Part shown: one piece after another, positions 55,232 through 64,000 of the stretch
How the letters are laid out: each line of letters starts with the position of its first letter
Numbering within the stretch: the stretch's first letter is position 1
Position numbers and translations under genes: made by a program
Notes under the pieces: generated by a model
Database searches by the model: none
What the model was told of the DNA's origin: nothing
What the model saw: the letters and a program-made list of their open reading frames with translations, nothing else
Assembly: GCA_928212115.1 (NCBI GenBank)
Contig: CAKMRJ010001112.1
Span: forward strand, 408,739,942-408,803,941
Direction of reading: 5' to 3'
Length of the DNA: 64,000 bases
DNA from: Lactuca virosa
Lineage: Eukaryota; Streptophyta; Magnoliopsida; Asterales; Asteraceae

Positions 55232-56019
55232 ACTGAAAATAAAGAATGGAGATATCAGATAAAACACATATCATACCATAGGAATCATTCCCCAACAAAA
55301 TCCTTGGGGTTGTGACTTCCCTGCTACGCGTATAGGTCCTGTGCTTCCAGTAGTACGGGCCCATACTACCTTCTGCACCTACCCATATTTGTCTTAGGGG
55401 ATCATCACAACGACCCTATCAACACTCACTAGAATACACATACACCCTATTCTCACTTCCTAGAGAAAGGATAGACATCCCTCGACTGGTCTGCTGACCC
55501 AACATAACTCATCCATGAAACTTCCACCAACCCTGCAGCACCCGCGTATGCTAATTATACATAACATTGGATCCTATAGACAGTCGGATACTTGATTCTA
55601 CCCTAATCCAACAACCAAACACGAAAAATGAAATAAGGCTAAATCAAACATTCTCACGCTATAAAATCTTAGTTATGTACAATTTTGATGCATACATTAA
55701 GCAACAACAGTAATGATGTCAATTTCATATAAAAAAGAAACCTAGGCTATCCGGCATCATATAATCAGACAATTCTATCATGCAATTCTTGAAGACCCCT
55801 AGCATATCACTAGGATGTTACTCTAACATAACATAATATCAAATAACAGTGGGGTAACTTGGGGTATACTTACTGGCTCCGACTGATCGTACACATCACA
55901 TCCCTTCTTGATTATTATTATTTTTTTAAAAAAATTTGAAAATTATTTTTAAAACCTCTGAAGTTCCTTAGTTTGAGACTGGATTCACATGGGTGTTCCT
56001 CCAATTCGCTCAAACCAAG
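55232..56019 (-). other. E10 untranslated leader
   Basis: Non-coding. Shares the CTGTGCTTCCAGTAGTACGGGCCC-type block (about 55,340-55,370, inverted) with E6 and E8. Confidence 0.7.
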
Positions 56020-56031
56020 GCTTTGATACCA
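56020..56031 (-). promoter_or_regulatory. E10 primer binding site, one mismatch
   Basis: The minus strand reads TGGTATCAAAGC beside the LTR, one transition from the initiator tRNA-Met complement. Confidence 0.88.
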
Positions 56032-56034
56032 ACT

Positions 56035-57902
56035 TGTAACATCTCAAAAATCACAACCAATTTAAACTTTTCAAATCAACCCATTTTCAAATAAAAGTGT
56101 TTACAAAATCATTATTTTTAAAACATTGTTTAAAACAGAGTTTCCCAAGACCAACAACATAAAATTAGGATGTGTACGGTTATGCCTTCGCCTTCCCACA
56201 ATCCTCAGAAGTACCTGAAACCATAACCAAAAATTGTAAGCCAATGCTTAGTGAGTTACCACAAAGTACCACCACACAAAACACATATCATAAACGAACA
56301 AGCATGTTGGGTCCAATCAGTCATCATACTAAAATACCCACGGGTCAACAACCATCAGGCTGGATTACCCCCTCCTGGACCAATCAGTCATCGAACTGGA
56401 ATGCCAACATACAACAGGTCCACTCAGTCATCGGGCTGGAATACCAATATATAGCGGGCCTACTCAGTCATTGGACTGGAATACCCTTGGGTCCAGTCAG
56501 TCATCAGACTGGAATACCCCCGGTCTGTTGACTCACACACGAAGTACTAAATTCTCAACCCAACACAATATGTCAACATATAACAGATAATAAACATAAT
56601 CAACAGAAAGATACTCATGCAGTCAGAAATCACAAGTAGTCCTACAGATCTACCGGTCTACGCATATTCGCAACTAGCATATAATCATACCTATCCATCC
56701 CATACTCAACATATCAATGTATAGCATGTTATCAATCCAATGGGCGAGGCTTGGTGCCTTCGACCCATAAGTACAGTGAGGAAAACTCACCTCACTATCT
56801 GGCGAAAAGCTGAACGAGCAACTTCTCCAAATACCGACTCTACAGGTCACCTATTCAACAGATAGAGACCAATGCTCAAATATATCTCAAAATACCCTTA
56901 ATTCAAACTTGGTCAAAGTCCAAGTCAACGGGTCAAGAAAAGTCAACCCAAACCGAGTACGCCCCGCGTACTCGTGATCCAGATCGGGCTCCCTTAGGCA
57001 TACGCCCAGCGTACAACAACTTACGCCCAACCCAGCGTACGTAATGGATCAATAACTTCATTTTGAGAGCTTAATTGCTTAAGTCACTACGTCTAATTTT
57101 CAGTCTTAGCCCTAAATGGTATTCCAAACCATTAAGTTTCCAACTTTTATGGTTCTACATGTCTAGATCATGCCCAACAACAAAACACTAACTTATCTTA
57201 GCCACTAAAGCTCTTAATGGCTTGCATGAAGGAATCTCAGGGGCCAAGATCATATTTTTATGACTCAAAACATGGAAACACGTCCAAAAGGACATCCCAA
57301 CATTCTACAACATGACATACACCAGAAAGGCCATATTTAGGGACCAAAAGCTCATATTATCATCATGCAAGCTATATCTATCAACTTTATCATCAAGGTG
57401 GGAACTTTTTACCTTCTAGATATGGAGAATGATGAAAACTTCCAGATCCAAGCTTCCTTCTAACTTCTAAGGTTCACCACTACCTTCTTATTCCTTTGGA
57501 ACACACAAAAACATACCCAAATATCTCAAAATGCAATAAAGGGGGCTAGGGTTTGCAAGGAAACGTCTCAAATGATGGAGGTTGGAAATGGGGTGAGGGT
57601 ATGGGACTGAAGGATCAATAAATAGGGTCTAAAACCTTTAGATGAGGGTTTGAGTCCAGACGAGTTACGCCTGACGTACTCAAAAAGTACGCCCAACGTA
57701 CTCAAAATGTCATCGTTCCCATTAATAGACCTTACGCTCCACGTACCATGCCAGTACGCCCAACGTACGTATGCTTCACCCAAAAATTACAACAATGTCA
57801 CTATGGGCCATTTTGCAAACAAAACTCATTCCACGGGTCAAAATGAAATAATTCCTCATACTAGGGTTAAATTTAGGAATACCTCATCGTTAGGATGTTA
57901 CA
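56035..57902 (-). repeat. E10 5' LTR, 1,868 bp
   Basis: Complete LTR. Includes the minisatellite (56,311-56,527), a TACGCCCCGCGTACTCG / TACGCCCAGCGTAC cluster (56,955-57,045) and a second cluster (57,660-57,775). Confidence 0.92.
56311..56527 (-). repeat. CAGTCATCGGACTGGAATACC minisatellite
   Basis: About five units of 40-50 bp in the E10 5' LTR, with the counterpart at 54,490-54,711. Each unit carries a short inverted pair (CAGTC...GACTG), so units could fold as small hairpins. Confidence 0.8.
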
Positions 57903-59363
57903 AAGACCTTCACCCTCATCAGCCTCCACCTAAAAATCGTCCGCCTAGCTAACCCTAAGTGAAAATAGTGCACTTTGAGCTCATTTGTGTGTTTTTGTGG
58001 TGTTCTTCAAGAAGGTGGTAGAAGGATATTGGAGCCTGGAATAAGCTTAGATCTAGGATTCTCTACTTGCTAGCAACTTCCAAGAGTTAAAAAGCTACTA
58101 GCTTGATCATCCTTTCTTATAGATCTAGATATTCTTTCAGTTAGGGCATTTTTGGTCCCAACCTTTGTGATTCTTGAGCATGGCATGCTCTTAATCAAAT
58201 AAGTCGTCCTTTCAGACCCAATGAGGGGTCTTGAGTTATAAAAAGGAGATCTTGATGCTTAGTTCTTTCCCATACATGCTCTAGAAGGTATTTAGGTGTT
58301 AAGAACTTGGGATTTGTTTGCATTAAGCACTTAATGGGCATGCAAAGTCAAAAAGTCGGAAAATTTATGACTCTTAGTGGTATTTTGGCCTTGGATCTGC
58401 ATTTGGATGTGAAAAGTCGAAGTATTAAGATCTTAAGTGGTTAATAGGGAAATCAATGCGTACATTGGGCGTACCGAATGGTACGCTACACGTATGCAGG
58501 TTGAGCCTCGATGCCTCAGACCACGAATACGCCTCGCGTACATCCAAATTACGCCACGCATACGAGGCCTGAGTTGACTCGGTGGATTTTGCTTGTTTTG
58601 ATCGGTTTTGACCAAGGGTATTTTGGGTATTTTGAGCTGTTAATTGAGATTTGTTCCATGGTTTTGGTTAGCTGATTGTTGAGCCGATTTTTCGGAACAG
58701 AGAATTATTCAGCTTGCATTCGGACTAAGAGGTGAGTTTTCCTCACTGTACTTGCGGGTCGAAGGCATCAATGCCGAACCAACAGATTATGTATCCTGTT
58801 ATAAGATGTTGTTATGATGTAGTGGTTTGTTAAGAACTGCGTTTTTATCTGCTAGCTGGTATATGTTTATCTGTGATGCTTATGTCAACATAGTATGTTT
58901 GGGTTGAGGTTGTACTGCTTTGTGCGATAACCAACAAACTCGTGAGCAATCCAGACATGAGTTGTGGGCCCTGAGGGCAAGCCAGACTTATGTTGCGGGC
59001 TCCGGAGAAATCCATATATGAGCTGAGGGCCTGATAGGCATGCCAAACTCATACTGTGGGCTCAGGGGTAATCCAGTCTTTTAGTTGTGGACCCAGTATA
59101 TGTTGTTATATGTATGTGTGTTGCTACTTTGGGGGAACTAACTAAGACTTGGCGAACAGTTTTTAGTTTATCGTTTCAGGTACTTCTGAGGATCATTGGA
59201 AGGCAAAGGCGTGATCTTACACAGCTTCCTGTTTTATGTCACTAAGTCTTTGGAAAACTCTGATTTGAAATAATGCTTTTGAAACAATGACCCTTTTTGT
59301 AAACAATGTTGATTAATGGTTGATTTTGAAATATTAAATTTCCTTGACTTTTAGAGTGTTACA
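57903..59363 (+). repeat. E8 3' LTR, second part
   Basis: Resumes after the right AAGAC with CTTCACCCTCATCAGCCTCC, collinear with 47,212-48,552 of the 5' LTR, and ends AGTGTTACA. Minisatellite at 58,926-59,095. Confidence 0.92.
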
Positions 59364-59780
59364 CCATTGCCTCCGAATCCTTGCTACAAGAAGAAGCTCC
59401 AAAATTTTGTATGCTTTAATAACAGATTATCTGCTGACATCCTTATGTTGTACAATGATCGCAAATCTATCTATTATGTCGGTACATCTAACAATGAATT
59501 ATCCAGCAAGTTTCCGTCAAGTTTTTGGAGTTCATCTGCACTTTAATTCATTGACGTTGGTGACAACAAGTTACATGGCTCACTTCTTGATTCAATCTCT
59601 TATTCCAAAAGCATACATAGGGACTTCAAGATCGGTTCAAATTCCTACTCTGTAAAAAATAACATCAATGGCGAGTTAGTTTTCTTTGCGACTTCACTCC
59701 AAGTTCCTGCTCTTCACCATTTGTGCTTATTCTTGAATCTAGGAGTCGTAAGATTTCTAGTTCAGTTCAACCATAAGATC
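59364..59780 (+). pseudogene. LRR receptor-like gene fragment, right piece
   Basis: Starts in frame with CCA at the E8 edge: PLPPNPCYKKKLQNFVCFNN, then RLSADILMLYNDRKSIYYVG, then a further repeat ending KLHGSLLDSI. At least three LRR units with the plant consensus NxLxG are readable. A TAA at 59,544-59,546 stands where a Glu-like codon is expected, and the last part (VFFATSLQVPALHHL) loses register. It joins the piece at 37,166-37,264 with only a few bases missing, so E8 inserted inside this gene or gene fragment. No kinase domain follows. Confidence 0.7.
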
Positions 59781-60236
59781 ATTTGACTTCAACCATAAGA
59801 TCATTTGACTGATTTATTCCACAATCAGAGCCCTAAATTGAATATCGAATCCATCTCCAGATCCGATGCCATAAATCAAAGCCTTTGGATTCTTATTTGG
59901 TGTGTAATCAAAATGCAAAAATGGAGGAATACATAGAAATTGATCGGCACCTCTATGTAGTGTGTGTATCTGCAATCGATTAAGATAGAAAAAGAAATCG
60001 AAAGACTAAAGCTACAAAAAGAAGCCCTCTATTCTTCACCATTTTCTTTTTATCCATATGTGTAATTTGAGTATAGAAAGATGTCATTAATTTTTTTTTG
60101 GTTTCTTGCACACAGATGTGGAAATAAGCAGGAGATAATTTTGCAGATATGATTTTTTTGGTCTTTTCGACTTACAAAAAGGAAAATAAATGTTCATTTG
60201 GAATTCTACCAATGAAATGGATGTTGAGACTAGTGA
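59781..60236. other. Intergenic, short tandem duplication only
   Basis: A 21-base word CATAAGATCATTTGACTTCAAC is tandemly doubled at 59,772-59,812. The rest shows no gene. The minus strand near 59,820-59,870 can be read as a short ORF start, but I cannot support it. Confidence 0.45.
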
Positions 60237-60243
60237 GGGTCAT

Positions 60244-60250
60244 TATATAT

Positions 60251-60287
<37 letters not shown>

Positions 60288-60299
60288 GATATATATATA

Positions 60300-60380
<81 letters not shown>

Positions 60381-60475
60381 TGGGTATGTGGGGTATATGG
60401 GCCCTTCTTATTATTATATCTTATTATTATTATTATATAGATCTATATATATATATATATATATATCTAGATATA
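60244..60475. repeat. Compound (AT)n / (GA)n / (TTA)n microsatellite and inverted CT-rich repeat
   Basis: (AT)n at 60,244-60,300, (GA)n at 60,305-60,374, then GTGGGGTGGGTATGTGGGGT, TTATTA triplets and another (AT)n. Reverse-complemented, 60,300-60,540 resembles 36,893-37,106. Confidence 0.75.
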
Positions 60476-60545
60476 CTCACCACTTATAAAAAAGAAAAAT
60501 ATGAAAAATAAATATAATAAGTGAAAATTTGTCATTTATATTTTT

Positions 60546-60830
60546 CATTTGGGCGTGTTTGGTATGAAGCGTTTTGGAGCTTCTACGTTCTAGCGTTTGA
60601 CAAAACGTTTCGTCTTAAATAAAAAAACTTCATTTGGTACTACAAGATTTTAGTGTTTAGTTTAAAAAAACGCTTAAAATCTAAAAGCTATCTCACGTAG
60701 CGTTTAACTGAATGCTACCAAATACCAGCAACCCGCTTCCTCCTATCCGCTACCTGTTGCCACCAGCTACTTTGGCGAAACACAACATTTGTTGTTTAAC
60801 AAAACGCTCTCAGCTACCCGCTTTCTACTA
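60546..60830 (+). repeat. Possible degenerate MITE-like sequence
   Basis: Starts GGGCGTGTTTGGTATGAAGCG, a terminus style common to plant hAT-type miniature elements. I cannot find the matching right terminus, so it may be truncated by the minisatellite that follows. Confidence 0.3.
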
Positions 60831-60845
60831 TCGCTGTGTTTAGTT

Positions 60846-61618
60846 TTTTCGTTCGCACAATCCATGTGTTATTTTTTTGCTCCGATTATATTTATTTTAT
60901 TTTTTCCGTTCGGACTATCACTTTGTTATTTTCTCGTCCCGACTATCTCTGTGTTATTTTTTCTTCCGACTATCCATTTCATATTATTAGTTCGGACTAT
61001 CATTGTGTTATTGTTTTGTTCGAACTATCTATGTATTGTGTAATAGTTTACTTTTTTCAGAAAATCACAACAAAAGAATAACACGAAATAGTTCGAACTA
61101 GACAATAACACAATGATAGTCCGAACGGAAAAAATAACACATGAATAGTTCGAACGGAAAATATAACACAAAAATAAACCGAACAAAAAAAATAACAAAT
61201 GGATAGTCCAAATGGAAAAAAAGTAACACATTGATTGTTGGAACGAAAAAATTAAACAGAGATAGTGTGAATGAAAATATAACACAAGGATGGTCCGAAC
61301 GAAAAAAAATATCACATGGATAGTTTGAACGAAAAAAATAACACAACGATAGTCGGAACGGAAAAAACTAACACAAGAGTTATCGGAAACAAAAAATAAA
61401 ATGGAGATAATTCGAATGAAAAATAACACAAGGATACTCTGAATGACTAAAATAACATAATGATAATTTAACCGAAAAATAATACAATGATAGTCTAAAT
61501 GGAAAAAAGAAATAATAATAACACAAAGATAGTCCGAAGGAAAAATGACATATGAATAGGCCGAACGAAAAAAATAACACAACCATAGTCGTAAAAATAA
61601 CATGTGAATAGTCTGAAC
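60846..61618. repeat. Back-to-back minisatellite, 36-bp unit in both orientations
   Basis: The left arm (about 60,846-61,034) has roughly five units of TTCGGACTATC..TGTGTTATTTTTT. The right arm (about 61,086-61,618) has roughly fourteen units of the reverse complement. The spacer is about 50 bp. Units next to the centre pair best. The 192-codon minus-strand ORF across the right arm is a 12-residue repeat produced by the 36-bp period, not a gene. Confidence 0.88.
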
Positions 61619-61620
61619 TC

Positions 61621-61828
61621 TAGGGGAAACCTTGTATACTGCCTAGGTACATAATATTCCGCTAAATGAGAAACTTTGTATACTGTTTGTTCGACATAAT
61701 GTTTATGTTCTGCATATTATGCATAAAGCATCACACAATTATAATACTCATACTAATATATCTGAAAATAAATAAAATAAACTTTGTTTTATTATTATTT
61801 ATATTATTGTTATTTTTAATATTTTCTA

Positions 61829-61871
<43 letters not shown>

Positions 61872-61944
61872 CAAATAAGTTAAATAATATTAATAAAAAA
61901 CAATAGAAGACAAAATAGACAAAAAAAAAATAAAAAAAATAAAA

Positions 61945-61978
<34 letters not shown>

Positions 61979-61996
61979 TAAAAAAGTTTAAAAAGG
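61621..61996. other. AT-rich upstream region of the MBOAT gene
   Basis: Contains ATA/TAA triplet arrays at about 61,828-61,870 and 61,946-61,975 and long A runs. No clear TATA box position can be assigned because the whole region is AT-rich. The gene promoter presumably overlaps it. Confidence 0.5.
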
Positions 61997-62113
61997 ATGA
62001 TGCGTGCTTATAGAATTATCAATTTTTATTTACATCCCCATATTTATATATTCTATCATCAGCAGCAGAATTCATATCATCAAGGATTGAGAAACATAAA
62101 AATTAATAGCCGG

Positions 62114-63175
62114 ATGGAGGGGGAAGCATACAATTTCATTTTAGATTGGAGTTTAGCTGTGGCATCTCTCTTCTACTGTCACAGTGTTGGCAAGTTTACT
62201 GCACCTGGTACAACTCGATTCGTGGCTTTGTTTCCTGTTATGTTTCTCTTCTTCTATCTTCCTTTAAATCTGCACACGATGTTTCTTTGTGGTCCAACCT
62301 TTTTCTTCATTTCGTGGCTTGGAAGCTTCAAGCTCGTTCTTTATTCTTTTGGTAAAGGCCCTTTATCTTCAAAGCCACCCCTCCCTTTATCTCACTTCAT
62401 TTCTACAGCTTGCCTGCCTATCAAGGTCAAAAGAAACCAAGAAGACACATCCGACCAAATCACAAAAAGGCCCCAAAGATCCATCATAGATTATGCTCCC
62501 AGAGTTTTTCTCTTACTGATTGCAATCAAGGCCTATGACTATAAAGCCAATCTCCATCCTCTGTTGTTAACATCAATTTATTCTTATTACATCTTCTTCT
62601 GGCTGGAGTTAATCCTAGCTGTGGCTGCTTCTTTAGCTCGAACCCTAGTTGGCGTTGAGCTTGAACCACAATTTGATGAGCCTCACCACGCAACCTCTGT
62701 CCAGAACTTTTGGGGAAAAAGATGGAACCTTATGGTGTCTAGTATACTACGCCCTACAGTCTACCACCCATCTCGAGCAATCTTTAGGGGTGTAGTTCCT
62801 GAAAGATGGGTATCGGTGCCCGCTGTTTTCACAACGTTTCTTGTGTCTGGGATCATGCACGAGATAATATTTTACTACCTTGGCCGGTTAACCCCAACAT
62901 GGGAAGTCACTTGGTTTTTCGTAATTCAAGGGGTTTGGGTCGGAATTGAGATAGTGATCAAGAAAACCATTGGTCGTCAGTTCAAGCCCCTACGAGTGGT
63001 ATCCCGGGTATTAACGTTGGTGTTTGTGATAACTACGAGCTTTTGGCTGTTCTTTCCACCATTCATGAGATTGAATCCCTTTGCTAGAGGTTGTAGAGAG
63101 CTATTGGCATTTGCAGGGCTTTTTAAGCATGGATATCTAATTAGGCCAGATGAGTATTCATGTCCATACTTTTAG
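62114..63175 (+). CDS. MBOAT wax-synthase-like O-acyltransferase
   Basis: 353 codons, no intron. It belongs by sequence to the plant long-chain-alcohol O-fatty-acyltransferase (wax synthase) group of membrane-bound O-acyltransferases, enzymes that join fatty acyl-CoA to a long-chain alcohol in the ER membrane. Evidence is the MBOAT_2-type segment NFWGKRWNLMVSSILRP from N198, the conserved His at residue 249 in FLVSGIMHEIIFYY (the presumed catalytic residue), a length typical of the family, and many hydrophobic segments (about residues 10-25, 36-80, 128-140, 150-175, 240-258, 270-290, 308-330). The ATG at 62,114 (MEGEAYNFI) is preferred to 61,997 because the extra 39 residues are encoded in AT-rich DNA and do not look like the family N-terminus. 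Substrate cannot be told from sequence; sterol acyltransferases share the fold. Confidence 0.9.
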   Translation: MEGEAYNFILDWSLAVASLFYCHSVGKFTAPGTTRFVALFPVMFLFFYLPLNLHTMFLCGPTFFFISWLGSFKLVLYSFGKGPLSSKPPLPLSHFISTACLPIKVKRNQEDTSDQITKRPQRSIIDYAPRVFLLLIAIKAYDYKANLHPLLLTSIYSYYIFFWLELILAVAASLARTLVGVELEPQFDEPHHATSVQNFWGKRWNLMVSSILRPTVYHPSRAIFRGVVPERWVSVPAVFTTFLVSGIMHEIIFYYLGRLTPTWEVTWFFVIQGVWVGIEIVIKKTIGRQFKPLRVVSRVLTLVFVITTSFWLFFPPFMRLNPFARGCRELLAFAGLFKHGYLIRPDEYSCPYF

Positions 63176-63472
63176 TTTCATGTATAATTGTCTATGTAGC
63201 AACAACCTTCTGCTTTAGTCTGGATTATCTCTGTTTCAATCCATTTTCTTTTACCGGTTTATATTAATATCCTTTATCATTGTATAGTTTTTTTAATTAG
63301 TGGTATTTTCATGAAAAGAGAACACACATTTATATATATAGTAACATCTTTTTATTATATATATTAATCATATTTAATTAAACTATCTTTGTTATTCATA
63401 TCTAATTAAATTATATGTGCTTAAACAAAGTTATTTTATTTTCGATTTTAATATATATATAGATATATATAT

Positions 63473-63507
<35 letters not shown>
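63176..63507. other. 3' flank of the MBOAT gene and (AT)n tract
   Basis: AT-rich. A perfect to near-perfect (AT)n run occupies about 63,450-63,511. Possible poly-A signals (AATAAA-like) are not distinct from the background. Confidence 0.6.
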
Positions 63508-63517
<10 letters not shown>

Positions 63518-64000
63518 GTTCATGTGAGACGACCTAATTTTGTAAGACCGTGAGACGCAATCTTAGCCAATCATTTTGTAGATAAAAAAACCATTTTTAA
63601 AATGCAAAATATTTGAAAATTTTCGAAATTTTTTTTTCAAATATTATTTTCGTCATTTATATTTTCCAAAGAAAAAATTAAAAAAAAAATACCAAAAAAA
63701 TAAAAAATAATTAAAAAATACTTTTTTTTACATATTCTAGTAGAATATTAGAATATTTTACATATATGACAAATCTAATAAAATATTCTAACATTCTAAA
63801 AATCACATTATAATATTTACAATGTAATATTCTATTAGAATATTTCACGTATTTTTCAAAAAAACGTTAATTTTTTTTAGGTAATTAAAGTGACGAAAAT
63901 AATAATTAATAAAAGAATTTTTGGATTTTTTTTATTTTGCATTTTAAAATTATTTTTAGATTTGGTCTCACGGTCTTACAAAATTAGCATGGTCCCAAAT
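63508..64000. mobile_element. MITE-like foldback element reaching the window edge
   Basis: 63,535-63,556 and 63,965-63,986 are exact 22-base inverted repeats (TAATTTTGTAAGACCGTGAGAC). Further inside, TTTTAAAATGCAAAATA and ATTATTTTCGTCA also occur inverted on both sides. The element is about 490 bp or longer and non-coding; its right end may lie beyond the window. Confidence 0.7.

Larger units (their letters stand above)
54229..57902 (-). mobile_element. E10: internally deleted Ty3/gypsy element nested in E8 3' LTR
   Basis: Termini TGTAACATC and GATGTTACA with perfect 5-bp target duplications AAGAC (54,224-54,228 and 57,903-57,907). On the minus strand the order is complete 5' LTR (57,902-56,035), primer site, leader, first part of gag, then a jump near 54,978 straight into the inner part of a 3' LTR (to 54,229). 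All of pol and about half of the 3' LTR are lost. It is related to E8 and E6 but inserted in the opposite orientation. Confidence 0.93.
37264..59363 (+). mobile_element. E8: Ty3/gypsy element with both LTRs interrupted
   Basis: 5' LTR 37,264-37,440 plus 47,100-48,552, primer site, gag, pol with chromodomain-like tail, polypurine tract, and 3' LTR 53,943-54,228 plus 57,908-59,363. E9 sits in the first LTR and E10 in the second. The left LTR lacks its first 13 bases relative to the right one, which would explain why I find no target duplication. The element has many stops and is dead. Confidence 0.9.

Noticed and set aside
59344..59655. 103-codon ORF at the E8 right edge
   Set aside because: It starts in the LTR and runs out of frame relative to the readable LRR repeats, so it is a shadow.
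61025..61603. 192-codon minus-strand ORF rich in Phe, Tyr, Cys and Ile
   Set aside because: It is a translation of the 36-bp minisatellite, with a 12-residue period and no domain. Similar ORFs appear on the left arm on the other strand.
1..64000. tRNA, rRNA or snRNA genes
   Set aside because: I scanned for tRNA-like T-arm (GGTTCGAATCC) and rRNA signatures. Only primer binding sites complementary to tRNA-Met were seen.

Overview
The window is repeat-dominated plant nuclear DNA, about 64 kb, with one apparently intact host gene at the right-hand end: an intronless MBOAT wax-synthase-like acyltransferase at 62,114-63,175. Nearly everything else is LTR retrotransposon, much of it nested. Initiator-tRNA-Met primer binding sites, long (1.6-2.4 kb) Ty3/gypsy LTRs, Sirevirus-type Copia ends and a gag type I know from composite-family genomes point to a eudicot, most likely Asteraceae (lettuce tribe). 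The species assignment is inference.

Layout. E1 (1-8,418, minus strand) is a Ty3/gypsy element whose 3' end lies off the window. It sits in E2 (8,419-~12,655), the 3' end of a Sirevirus-like Copia element with a very large extra ORF. E2 appears to sit in E3 (to 15,275), the 3' tail and LTR of a third element (Ty3). After a quiet AT-rich stretch comes E4 (~17,120-24,305), a terminal-inverted-repeat element with a gene fragment copied into a 345-bp-arm palindrome. E5 (18,644-23,338), a young Ale/Retrofit-type Copia element, is inserted in the right arm. E6 (24,934-36,134) is a decayed Ty3 element whose distal pol and first half of its 3' LTR are missing. The gap is filled by E7 (30,817-35,029), the 3' end of another Sirevirus-like element with four polypurine tracts.

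E8 (37,264-59,363) is a Ty3 element inserted in the coding sequence of a leucine-rich-repeat receptor-like gene, whose two pieces flank it (37,166-37,264 and 59,364-~59,780). Each LTR of E8 has been hit by a further element. E9 (37,441-47,094, perfect TSD TGTTG) is in the left LTR and has a full-length open pol. E10 (54,229-57,902, perfect TSD AAGAC, opposite orientation, internally deleted) is in the right LTR. Right of this lie microsatellites, a back-to-back inverted minisatellite (60,846-61,618), the MBOAT gene and a MITE-like inverted-repeat element running to the window edge.

The most interesting signal is a pair of short GT-AG intervals (68 and 64 bp) at the same position and phase, between the gag zinc knuckle and the protease of E6 and E8. 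Removing either brings gag and pol into one frame. E1 and E9 have no such interval at this site. This suggests a spliceable intron that could set the Gag to Gag-Pol ratio in one Ty3 lineage. Other notable points are the LRR gene split by about 22 kb, the palindromic gene fragment, the inverted 36-bp minisatellite, TA...TA LTR termini in E5, and a nonsense-codon spectrum typical of methylcytosine deamination.
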